Assembly (NCBI GenBank): GCA_943737045.1
Contig: CALSFV010000378.1
Span: 1-64,000, forward strand
Source of the DNA: Parapristionchus giblindavisi
Lineage: Eukaryota; Nematoda; Chromadorea; Rhabditida; Diplogasteridae
Reading direction: 5' to 3'
DNA length: 64,000 nucleotides
Shown here: in pieces, positions 52,196-63,959 of the stretch
Layout: each line of letters starts with the position of its first letter
Numbering within the stretch: position 1 is the first letter of the stretch
Position numbers and translations under genes: made by a program
The notes under the pieces: model-generated
Told to the model about the DNA's origin: nothing
What the model saw: the letters and a program-made list of their open reading frames with translations, nothing else
Database searches by the model: none

Positions 52196-53102
52196 CAGGG
52201 AATCACTCAGAAGCAAGGGGCTAGCCCAGATTCGACCAGGGTATCACTCAGAAGCAAGGCGCTAGCCCAGATTCGACCAGAGTATCACTCAGAAGCAAGG
52301 GGCTAGCCCAGATTCTACCAGGGAATCACTCAGAAGCAAGGGGCTAGCCCAGATTCGACCAGGGAATCACTCAGAAGCAAGGCGCTAGCCCAGATTCGAC
52401 CAGAGTATCACTCAGAAGCAAGGCGCTAGCCCAGATTCGACCAGGTAATCACTCAGAAGCAAGGGGCTAGCCCAGATTCGACCAGGGAATCGCTCAGAAG
52501 CAAGGGGCTAGCCCAGATTCGACCAGTGAATCACTCAGAAGCAAGGGGCTAGCCCAGATTCGACCAGGGAATCACTCAGAAGCAAGGGGCTAGCCCAGAT
52601 TCGACCAATGAATCACTAAGAAGCAAGGGGCTAGCCCAGATTCGACCAGGGAATCACTCAGAAGCAAGGGGCTAGCCCAGATTCGACCAGGGTATCACTC
52701 AGAAGCAAGGGGCTACCCCAGATTCGACCAGGGAATCACTCAGAAGCAAGGGGCTAGCCCAGATTCGACCAGGGAATCACTCTGAAGCAAGGGGCTAGCC
52801 CAGATTCGACCAGGGAATCACTCAGAAGCAAGGGGCTAGCCCAGATTCGACCAGGGAATCACTCGGAAGCAAGGGGCTAGCCCAGATTCGACCAGGGAAT
52901 CACTCAGAAGCAAGGGGCTAGCCCAGATTCGACCAGGGTATCACTCAGAAGCAAGGGGCTAGCCCAGATTCGAACAGGGAATCACTCAGAAGCAAGGGGC
53001 TAGCCCAGATTCGACCAGGGAATCACTCAGAAGCAAGGGGCTAGCCCGGATTCGACCAGGGAATCACTCAGAAGCAAGGGGCTAGCCCAGATTCGACCAG
53101 GG
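52196..53102. repeat. 37-monomer repeat, copy 1
   Basis: Matches 53,713-54,619 over 907 bp at an offset of 1,517 bp. Shared rare changes are A13 to G (GAATCGCTC, one per copy), the first A6+T7 monomers (CCAATG, starts 52,603 and 54,120), C32 and A3. Confidence 0.88.
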
Positions 53103-53712
53103 TATCACTCAGAAGCAAGGCGCTAGCCCAGATTCGACCAGAGTATCACTCAGAAGCAAGGGGCTAGCCCAGATTCTACCAGGGAATCACTCAGAAGCAA
53201 GGGGCTAGCCCAGATTCGACCAGGGTATCACTCAGAAGCAAGGGGCTAGCCCAGATTCGAACAGGGAATCACTCAGAAGCAAGGGGCTAGCCCAGATTCG
53301 AACAGGGAATCACTCAGAAGCAAGGGGCTAGCCCAGATTCGACCAGGGAATCACTCAGAAGCAAGGGGCTAGCCCGGATTCGACCAGGGAATCACTCAGA
53401 AGCAAGGGGCTAGCCCAGATTCGACCAGGGTATCACTCAGAAGCAAGGCGCTAGCCCAGATTCGACCAGAGTATCACTCAGAAGCAAGGGGCTAGCCCAG
53501 ATTCTACCAGGGAATCACTCAGAAGCAAGGGGCTAGCCCAGATTCGACCAGGGTATCACTCAGAAGCAAGGGGCTAGCCCAGATTCGAACAGGGAATCAC
53601 TCAGAAGCAAGGGGCTAGCCCGGATTCGACCAGGGAATCACTCAGAAGCAAGGGGCTAGCCCAGATTCGACCAGGGTATCACTCAGAAGCAAGGGGCTAG
53701 CCCAGATTCGAA

Positions 53713-54619
53713 CAGGGAATCACTCAGAAGCAAGGGGCTAGCCCAGATTCGACCAGGGTATCACTCAGAAGCAAGGCGCTAGCCCAGATTCGACCAGAGT
53801 ATCACTCAGAAGCAAGGGGCTAGCCCAGATTCTACCAGGGAATCACTCAGAAGCAAGGGGCTAGCCCAGATTCGACCAGGGAATCACTCAGAAGCAAGGC
53901 GCTAGCCCAGATTCGACCAGAGTATCACTCAGAAGCAAGGCGCTAGCCCAGATTCGACCAGGTAATCACTCAGAAGCAAGGGGCTAGCCCAGATTCGACC
54001 AGGGAATCGCTCAGAAGCAAGGGGCTAGCCCAGATTCGACCAGTGAATCACTCAGAAGCAAGGGGCTAGCCCAGATTCGACCAGGGAATCACTCAGAAGC
54101 AAGGGGCTAGCCCAGATTCGACCAATGAATCACTAAGAAGCAAGGGGCTAGCCCAGATTCGACCAGGGAATCACTCAGAAGCAAGGGGCTAGCCCAGATT
54201 CGACCAGGGTATCACTCAGAAGCAAGGGGCTACCCCAGATTCGACCAGGGAATCACTCAGAAGCAAGGGGCTAGCCCAGATTCGACCAGGGAATCACTCT
54301 GAAGCAAGGGGCTAGCCCAGATTCGACCAGGGAATCACTCAGAAGCAAGGGGCTAGCCCAGATTCGACCAGGGAATCACTCGGAAGCAAGGGGCTAGCCC
54401 AGATTCGACCAGGGAATCACTCAGAAGCAAGGGGCTAGCCCAGATTCGACCAGGGTATCACTCAGAAGCAAGGGGCTAGCCCAGATTCGAACAGGGAATC
54501 ACTCAGAAGCAAGGGGCTAGCCCAGATTCGACCAGGGAATCACTCAGAAGCAAGGGGCTAGCCCGGATTCGACCAGGGAATCACTCAGAAGCAAGGGGCT
54601 AGCCCAGATTCGACCAGGG
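53713..54619. repeat. 37-monomer repeat, copy 2
   Basis: Partner of 52,196-53,102. Between the copies (53,103-53,712) is a scrambled stretch with several A3 and G36 monomers in short local repeats, including two A3 monomers in a row near 53,259-53,340. Confidence 0.87.
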
Positions 54620-55440
54620 AATCACTCAGAAGCAAGGGGCTAGCCTAGATTCGACCAGGGAATCACTCAGAAGCAAAGGGCTAGCCCAGATTCGTCCAGG
54701 GAATCACTCAGAAGCAAGGGGCTAGCCCAGATTCGACCAGGGAATCACTAGGAAGCAAGGGGCTAGCCCAGATTCGACCAGGGAAACACTCAGAAGCAAC
54801 GGGCTAGCCCAGATTCGACCAGGGAAACACTCAGAAGCAACGGGCTAGCCCAGATTCGAACAGGTAATCACTCAGAAGCAAGGGGCTAGCCCAGATTCGA
54901 CCAGAGTATCACTCAGAAACAAGGGGCTAGCCCAGATTCGACCAGGGAATCACTCAGAAGCAAGGGGCTAGCCCAGATTCGACCAGGGTATCACTCAGAA
55001 GCAAGGCGCTAGCCCAGATTCGACCAGAGTATCACTCAGAAGCAAGGGGCTAGCCCAGATTCTACCAGGGAATCACTCAGAAGCAAGGGGCTAGCCCAGA
55101 TTCGACCAGGGAATCACTCAGAAGCAAGGCGCTAGCCCAGATTCGACCAGAGTATCACTCAGAAGCAAGGCGCTAGCCCAGATTCGACCAGGTAATCACT
55201 CAGAAGCAAGGGGCTAGCCCAGATTCGACCAGGGAATCACTCAGAAGCAAGGGGCTAGCCCAGATTCGACCTGTGAATCACTCAGAAGCAAGGGGCTAGC
55301 CCAGATTCGACCAGGGAATCACTCAGAAGCAAGGGGCTAGCCCAGATTCGACCAGGGTATCACTCAGAAGCAAGGGGCTACCCCAGATTCGACCAGGGAA
55401 TCACTCAGAAGCAAGGGGCTAGCCCAGATTCGACCAGGGA

Positions 55441-56502
55441 ATCACTCAGAAGCAAGGCGCTAGCCCAGATTCGACCAGGTAATCACTCAGAAGCAAGGGG
55501 CTAGCCCAGATTCGACCAGGGAATCACTCAGAAGCAAGGGGCTAGCCCAGATTCGACCAGTGAATCACTCAGAAGCAAGGGGCTAGCCCAGATTCGACCA
55601 GGGAATCACTCAGAAGCAAGGGGCTAGCCCAGATTCGACCAATGAATCACTAAGAAGCAAGGGGTTAGCCCAGATTCGACCAGGGAATCACTCAGAAGCA
55701 AGGGGCTAGCCCAGATTCGACCAGGGTATCACTCAGAAGCAAGGGGCTACCCCAGATTCGACCAGGGAATCACTCAGAAGCAAGGGGCTAGCCCAGATTC
55801 GACCAGGGAATCACTCTGAAGCAAGGGGCTAGCCCAGATTCGACCAGGGAATCATTCAGAAGCAAGGGGCTAGCCCAGATTCGACCAGGGAATCACTCGG
55901 AAGCAAGGGGCTAGCCCAGATTCGACCAGGGAATCACTCAGAAGCAAGGGGCTAGCCCAGATTCGACCAGGGTATCACTCAGAAGCAAGGGGCTAGCCCA
56001 GATTCGAACAGGGAATCACTCAGAAGCAAGGGGCTAGCCCAGATTCGACCAGGGAATCACTCAGAAGCAAGGGGCTAGCCCGGATTCGACCAGGGAATCA
56101 CTCAGAAGCAAGGGGCTAGCCCAGATTCGACCAGGGAATCACTCAGAAGCAAGGGGCTAGCCCAGATTCGACCAGGGAATCACTCAGAAGCAAGGGGCTA
56201 GCCCAGATTCGACCAGGGAATCACTCAGAAGCAAGGGGTTAGCCCAGATTCGACCAGGGTATCACTCAGAAGCAAGGGGCTAGCCCAGATTCGACCAGGG
56301 AATCACTCAGAAGCAAGGCGCTAGCCCAGATTCGACCAGGTAATCACTCAGAAGCAAGGGGCTAGCCCAGATTCGACCAGGGAATCACTCAGAAGCAAGG
56401 GGCTAGCCCAGATTCGACCAGTGAATCACTCAGAAGCAAGGGGCTAGCCCAGATTCGACCAGGGAATCACTCAGAAGCAAGGGGCTAGCCCAGATTCGAC
56501 CA
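55441..56502. repeat. 1.06-kb block repeated 6.4 kb away, copy 1
   Basis: Matches 61,837-62,898 over 1,062 bp at an offset of 6,396 bp (156 monomers), with one difference seen (56,239 T against C at 62,635). Both copies carry a CCAATG monomer that also has GGGGTTAG (55,637 and 62,033), a combination I see nowhere else. Confidence 0.87.
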
Positions 56503-58553
56503 ATGAATCACTAAGAAGCAAGGGGCTAGCCCAGATTCGACCAGGGAATCACTCAGAAGCAAGGGGCTAGCCCAGATTCGACCAGGGTATCACTCAGAAG
56601 CAAGGGGCTACCCCAGATTCGACCAGGGAATCACTCAGAAGCAAGGGGCTAGCCCAGATTCGACCAGGGAATCACTCTGAAGCAAGGGGCTAGCCCAGAT
56701 TCGACCAGGGAATCATTCAGAAGCAAGGGGCTAGCCCAGATTCGACCAGGGAATCACTCGGAAGCAAGGGGCTAGCCCAGATTCGACCAGGGAATCACTC
56801 AGAAGCAAGGGGCTAGCCCAGATTCGACCAGGGTATCACTCAGAAGCAAGGGGCTAGCCCAGATTCGAACAGGGAATCACTCAGAAGCAAGGGGCTAGCC
56901 CAGATTCGACCAGGGAATCACTCAGAAGCAAGGGGCTAGCCCGGATTCGACCAGGGAATCACTCAGAAGCAAGGGGCTAGCCCAGATTCGACCAGGGAAT
57001 CACTCAGAAGCAAGGGGCTAGCCCAGATTCGACCAGGGAATCACTCAGAAGCAAGGGGCTAGCCCAGATTCGACCAGGGAATCACTCAGAAGCAAAGGGC
57101 TAGCCCAGATTCGTCCAGGGAATCACTCAGAAGCAAGGGGCTAGCCCAGATTCGACCAGGGAATCACTCGGAAGCAAGGGGCTAGCCCAGATTCGACCAG
57201 GGAATCACTCAGAAGCAAGGGGCTAGCCCAGATTCGACCAATGAATCACTAAGAAGCAAGGGGCTAGCCCAGATTCGACCAGGGAATCACTCAGAAGCAA
57301 GGGGCTAGCCCAGATTCGACCAGGGTATCACTCAGAAGCAAGGGGCTACCCCAGATTCGACCAGGGAATCACTCAGAAGCAAGGGGCTAGCCCAGATTCG
57401 ACCAGGGAATCACTCTGAAGCAAGGGGCTAGCCCAGATTCGACCAGGGAATCACTCAGAAGCAAGGGGCTAGCCCAGATTCGACCAGTGAATCACTCAGA
57501 AGCAAGGGGCTAGCCCAGATTCGACCAGGGAATCACTCAGAAGCAAGGGGCTAGCCCAGATTCGACCAATGAATCACTAAGAAGCAAGGGGCTAGCCCAG
57601 ATTCGACCAGGGAATCACTCAGAAGCAAGGGGCTAGCCCAGATTCGACCAGGGTATCACTCAGAAGCAAGGGGCTACCCCAGATTCGACCAGGGAATCAC
57701 TCAGAAGCAAGGGGCTAGCCCAGATTCGACCAGGGAATCACTCTGAAGCAAGGGGCTAGCCCAGATTCGACCAGGGAATCATTCAGAAGCAAGGGGCTAG
57801 CCCAGATTCGACCAGGGAATCACTCGGAAGCAAGGGGCTAGCCCAGATTCGACCAGGGAATCACTCAGAAGCAAGGGGCTAGCCCAGATTCGACCAGGGT
57901 ATCACTCAGAAGCAAGGGGCTAGCCCAGATTCGAACAGGGAATCACTCAGAAGCAAGGGGCTAGCCCAGATTCGACCAGGGAATCACTCAGAAGCAAGGG
58001 GCTAGCCCGGATTCGACCAGGGAATCACTCAGAAGCAAGGGGCTAGCCCAGATTCGACCAGGGAATCACTCAGAAGCAAGGGGCTAGCCCAGATTCGACC
58101 AGGGAATCACTCAGAAGCAAGGGGCTAGCCCAGATTCGACCAGGGAATCACTCAGAAGCAAAGGGCTAGCCCAGATTCGTCCAGGGAATCACTCAGAAGC
58201 AAGGGGCTAGCCCAGATTCGACCAGGGAATCACTCGGAAGCAAGGGGCTAGCCCAGATTCGACCAGGGAATCACTCAGAAGCAAGGGGCTAGCCCAGATT
58301 CGACCAATGAATCACTAAGAAGCAAGGGGCTAGCCCAGATTCGACCAGGGAATCACTCAGAAGCAAGGGGCTAGCCCAGATTCGACCAGGGTATCACTCA
58401 GAAGCAAGGGGCTACCCCAGATTCGACCAGGGAATCACTCAGAAGCAAGGGGCTAGCCCAGATTCGACCAGGGAATCACTCTGAAGCAAGGGGCTAGCCC
58501 AGATTCGACCAGGGAATCACTCAGAAGCAAGGGGCTAGCCCAGATTCGACCAG
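56351..58553. repeat. 1,066-bp (26-monomer) tandem duplication
   Basis: Bases 56,351-57,487 equal 57,417-58,553 as read (1,137 bp, longer than the 1,066-bp displacement, so the copies abut). The unit contains two CCAATG monomers 18 monomers apart (56,498 and 57,236; then 57,564 and 58,302), one T14, one A3, one G36, and the A25-then-T2 pair. No private difference was found between the copies, which suggests a very recent event. Confidence 0.92.
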
Positions 58554-58682
58554 GGAATCACTCGGAAGCAAGGGGCTAGCCCAGATTCGACCAGGGAATC
58601 ACTCAGAAGCAAGGGGCTAGCCCAGATTCGACCAGGGTATCACTCAGAAGCAAGGGGCTAGCCCAGATTCGAACAGGGAATA

Positions 58683-60140
58683 ACTCAGAAGCAAGGGGCT
58701 AGCCCAGATTCGACCAGGGAATCACTCAGAAGCAAGGGGCTAGCCCGGATTCGACCAGGGAATCACTCAGAGGCAAGGGGCTAGCCCAGATTCGACCAGG
58801 GAATCACTCAGAAGCAAGGGGCTAGCCTAGATTCGACCAGGGAATCACTCAGAAGCAAAGGGCTAGCCCAGATTCGTCCAGGGAATCACTCAGAAGCAAG
58901 GGGCTAGCCCAGATTCGACCAGGGAATCACTCGGAAGCAAGGGGCTAGCCCAGATTCGACCAGGGAAACACTCAGAAGCAACGGGCTAGCCCAGATTCGA
59001 CCAGGGAAACACTCAGAAGCAACGGGCTAGCCCAGATTCGACCAGGTAATCACTCAGAAGCAAGGGGCTAGCCCAGATTCGACCAGAGTATCACTCAGAA
59101 ACAAGGGGCTAGCCCAGATTCGACCAGGGAATCACTCAGAAGCAAGGGGCTAGCCCAGATTCGACCAGGGTATCACTCAGAAGCAAGGCGCTAGCCCAGA
59201 TTCGACCAGAGTATCACTCAGAAGCAAGGGGCTAGCCCAGATTCTACCAGGGAATCACTCAGAAGCAAGGGGCTAGCCCAGATTCGACCAGGGAATCACT
59301 CAGAAGCAAGGCGCTAGCCCAGATTCGACCAGAGTATCACTCAGAAGCAAGGCGCTAGCCCAGATTCGACCAGGTAATCACTCAGAAGCAAGGGGCTAGC
59401 CCAGATTCGACCAGGGAATCACTCAGAAGCAAGGGGCTAGCCCGGATTCGACCAGGGAATCACTCAGAAGCAAGGGGCTAGCCCAGATTCGACCAGGGAA
59501 TCACTCAGAAGCAAGGGGCTAGCCTAGATTCGACCAGGGAATCACTCAGAAGCAAAGGGCTAGCCCAGATTCGTCCAGGGAATCACTCAGAAGCAAGGGG
59601 CTAGCCCAGATTCGACCAGGGAATCACTCGGAAGCAAGGGGCTAGCCCAGATTCGACCAGGGAAACACTCAGAAGCAACGGGCTAGCCCAGATTCGACCA
59701 GGGAAACACTCAGAAGCAACGGGCTAGCCCAGATTCGACCAGGTAATCACTCAGAAGCAAGGGGCTAGCCCAGATTCGACCAGAGTATCACTCAGAAACA
59801 AGGGGCTAGCCCAGATTCGACCAGGGAATCACTCAGAAGCAAGGGGCTAGCCCAGATTCGACCAGGGTATCACTCAGAAGCAAGGCGCTAGCCCAGATTC
59901 GACCAGAGTATCACTCAGAAGCAAGGGGCTAGCCCAGATTCTACCAGGGAATCACTCAGAAGCAAGGGGCTAGCCCAGATTCGACCAGGGAATCACTCAG
60001 AAGCAAGGCGCTAGCCCAGATTCGACCAGAGTATCACTCAGAAGCAAGGCGCTAGCCCAGATTCGACCAGGTAATCACTCAGAAGCAAGGGGCTAGCCCA
60101 GATTCGACCAGGGAATCACTCAGAAGCAAGGGGCTAGCCC
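58683..60140. repeat. 697-bp (17-monomer) tandem duplication
   Basis: Bases 58,683-59,443 match 59,380-60,140 (761 bp, offset 697 bp, copies abutting), with one difference seen (58,772 G against A at 59,469). Each copy holds a pair of A11+C25 monomers (58,958 and 58,999; 59,655 and 59,696). A related, more diverged series starts at 60,803, 28 monomers further on. Confidence 0.9.
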
Positions 60141-61836
60141 AGATTCGACCTGTGAATCACTCAGAAGCAAGGGGCTAGCCCAGATTCGACCAGGGAATCA
60201 CTCAGAAGCAAGGGGCTAGCCCAGATTCGACCAATGAATCACTAAGAAGCAAGGGGCTAGCCCAGATTCGACCAGGGAATCACTCAGAAGCAAGGGGCTA
60301 GCCCAGATTCGACCAGGGAATCACTCTGAAGCAAGGGGCTAGCCCAGATTCGACCAGGGAATCACTCAGAAGCAAGGGGCTAGCCCAGATTCGACCAGGG
60401 AATCACTCGGAAGCAAGGGGCTAGCCCAGATTCGACCAGGGAATCACTCAGAAGCAAGGGGCTAGCCCAGATTCGACCAGGGTATCACTCAGAAGCAAGG
60501 GGCTAGCCCAGATTCGAACAGGGAATCACTCAGAAGCAAGGGGCTAGCCCAGATTCGACCAGGGAATCACTCAGAAGCAAGGGGCTAGCCCGGATTCGAC
60601 CAGGGAATCACTCAGAAGCAAGGGGCTAGCCCAGATTCGACCAGGGAATCACTCAGAAGCAAGGGGCTAGCCTAGATTCGACCAGGGAATCACTCAGAAG
60701 CAAAGGGCTAGCCCAGATTCGTCCAGGGAATCACTCAGAAGCAAGGGGCTAGCCCAGATTCGACCAGGGAATCACTCGGAAGCAAGGGGCTAGACCAGAT
60801 TCGACCAGGGAAACACTCAGAAGCAACGGGCTAGCCCAGATTCGACCAGGGAAACACTCAGAAGCAACGGGCTAGCCCAGATTCGACCAGGTAATCACTC
60901 AGAAGCAAGGGGCTAGCCCAGATTCGACCAGAGTATCACTCAGAAGCAAGGGGCTAGCCCAGATTCGACCAGGGAATCACTCAGAAGCAAGGGGCTAGCC
61001 CAGATTCGACCAGGGTATCACTCAGAAGCAAGGCGCTAGCCCAGATTCGACCAGAGTATCACTCAGAAGCAAGGGGCTAGCCCAGATTCTACCAGGGAAT
61101 CACTCAGAAGCAAGGGGCTAGCCCAGATTCGACCAGGGAATCACTCAGAAGCAAGGCGCTAGCCCAGATTCGACCAGAGTATCACTCAGAAGCAAGGCGC
61201 TAGCCCAGATTCGACCAGGTAATCACTCAGAAGCAAGGGGCTAGCCCAGATTCGACCAGGGAATCACTCAGAAGCAAGGGGCTAGCCCAGATTCGACCTG
61301 TGAATCACTCAGAAGCAAGGGGCTAGCCCAGATTCGACCAGGGAATCACTCAGAAGCAAGGGGCTAGCCCAGATTCGACCAATGAATCACTAAGAAGCAA
61401 GGGGCTAGCCCAGATTCGACCAGGGAATCACTCAGAAGCAAGGGGCTAGCCCAGATTCGACCAGGGTATCACTCAGAAGCAAGGGGCTACCCCAGATTCG
61501 ACCAGGGAATCACTCAGAAGCAAGGGGCTAGCCCAGATTCGACCAGGGAATCACTCTGAAGCAAGGGGCTAGCCCAGATTCGACCAGGGAATCACTCAGA
61601 AGCAAGGGGCTAGCCCAGATTCGACCAGGGAATCACTCAGAAGCAAGGGGCTAGCCCAGATTCGACCAGGGTATCACTCAGAAGCAAGGCGCTAGCCCAG
61701 ATTCGACCAGAGTATCACTCAGAAGCAAGGGGCTAGCCCAGATTCTACCAGGGAATCACTCAGAAGCAAGGGGCTAGCCCAGATTCGACCAGGGAATCAC
61801 TCAGAAGCAAGGCGCTAGCCCAGATTCGACCAGAGT

Positions 61837-62898
61837 ATCACTCAGAAGCAAGGCGCTAGCCCAGATTCGACCAGGTAATCACTCAGAAGCAAGGGGCTAG
61901 CCCAGATTCGACCAGGGAATCACTCAGAAGCAAGGGGCTAGCCCAGATTCGACCAGTGAATCACTCAGAAGCAAGGGGCTAGCCCAGATTCGACCAGGGA
62001 ATCACTCAGAAGCAAGGGGCTAGCCCAGATTCGACCAATGAATCACTAAGAAGCAAGGGGTTAGCCCAGATTCGACCAGGGAATCACTCAGAAGCAAGGG
62101 GCTAGCCCAGATTCGACCAGGGTATCACTCAGAAGCAAGGGGCTACCCCAGATTCGACCAGGGAATCACTCAGAAGCAAGGGGCTAGCCCAGATTCGACC
62201 AGGGAATCACTCTGAAGCAAGGGGCTAGCCCAGATTCGACCAGGGAATCATTCAGAAGCAAGGGGCTAGCCCAGATTCGACCAGGGAATCACTCGGAAGC
62301 AAGGGGCTAGCCCAGATTCGACCAGGGAATCACTCAGAAGCAAGGGGCTAGCCCAGATTCGACCAGGGTATCACTCAGAAGCAAGGGGCTAGCCCAGATT
62401 CGAACAGGGAATCACTCAGAAGCAAGGGGCTAGCCCAGATTCGACCAGGGAATCACTCAGAAGCAAGGGGCTAGCCCGGATTCGACCAGGGAATCACTCA
62501 GAAGCAAGGGGCTAGCCCAGATTCGACCAGGGAATCACTCAGAAGCAAGGGGCTAGCCCAGATTCGACCAGGGAATCACTCAGAAGCAAGGGGCTAGCCC
62601 AGATTCGACCAGGGAATCACTCAGAAGCAAGGGGCTAGCCCAGATTCGACCAGGGTATCACTCAGAAGCAAGGGGCTAGCCCAGATTCGACCAGGGAATC
62701 ACTCAGAAGCAAGGCGCTAGCCCAGATTCGACCAGGTAATCACTCAGAAGCAAGGGGCTAGCCCAGATTCGACCAGGGAATCACTCAGAAGCAAGGGGCT
62801 AGCCCAGATTCGACCAGTGAATCACTCAGAAGCAAGGGGCTAGCCCAGATTCGACCAGGGAATCACTCAGAAGCAAGGGGCTAGCCCAGATTCGACCA
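61837..62898. repeat. 1.06-kb block repeated 6.4 kb away, copy 2
   Basis: Partner of 55,441-56,502. It is followed by a second T7 plus consensus pair (62,894-62,975) absent from copy 1, and then by the start of another 23-monomer cycle (62,976 to 63,919). Confidence 0.87.
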
Positions 62899-63139
62899 GT
62901 GAATCACTCAGAAGCAAGGGGCTAGCCCAGATTCGACCAGGGAATCACTCAGAAGCAAGGGGCTAGCCCAGATTCGACCAATGAATCACTAAGAAGCAAG
63001 GGGCTAGCCCAGATTCGACCAGGGAATCACTCAGAAGCAAGGGGCTAGCCCAGATTCGACCAGGGTATCACTCAGAAGCAAGGGGCTACCCCAGATTCGA
63101 CCAGGGAATCACTCAGAAGCAAGGGGCTAGCCCAGATTC

Positions 63140-63303
63140 GACCAGGGAATCACTCTGAAGCAAGGGGCTAGCCCAGATTCGACCAGGGAATCATTCAGAA
63201 GCAAGGGGCTAGCCCAGATTCGACCAGGGAATCACTCTGAAGCAAGGGGCTAGCCCAGATTCGACCAGGGAATCATTCAGAAGCAAGGGGCTAGCCCAGA
63301 TTC
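63140..63303. repeat. Two-monomer (82-bp) local duplication
   Basis: The order T17 (CTCTG) then T14 (ATTCAG) occurs twice in succession: 63,140, 63,181, 63,222 and 63,263. The otherwise similar cycles starting at 55,637 and 62,033 have it once. This is the smallest clear amplification step in the window and shows that dimers can be the unit of gain. Confidence 0.88.
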
Positions 63304-63959
63304 GACCAGGGAATCACTCGGAAGCAAGGGGCTAGCCCAGATTCGACCAGGGAATCACTCAGAAGCAAGGGGCTAGCCCAGATTCGACCAGGGTATCACT
63401 CAGAAGCAAGGGGCTAGCCCAGATTCGAACAGGGAATCACTCAGAAGCAAGGGGCTAGCCCAGATTCGACCAGGGAATCACTCAGAAGCAAGGGGCTAGC
63501 CCGGATTCGACCAGGGAATCACTCAGAAGCAAGGGGCTAGCCCAGATTCGACCAGGGAATCACTCAGAAGCAAGGGGCTAGCCCAGATTCGACCAGGGAA
63601 TCACTCAGAAGCAAGGGGCTAGCCCAGATTCGACCAGGGAATCACTCAGAAGCAAGGGGCTAGCCCAGATTCGACCAGGGTATCACTCAGAAGCAAGGGG
63701 CTAGCCCAGATTCGACCAGGGAATCACTCAGAAGCAAGGCGCTAGCCCAGATTCGACCAGGTAATCACTCAGAAGCAAGGGGCTAGCCCAGATTCGACCA
63801 GGGAATCACTCAGAAGCAAGGGGCTAGCCCAGATTCGACCAGTGAATCACTCAGAAGCAAGGGGCTAGCCCAGATTCGACCAGGGAATCACTCAGAAGCA
63901 AGGGGCTAGCCCAGATTCGACCAATGAATCACTAAGAAGCAAGGGGCTAGCCCAGATTC

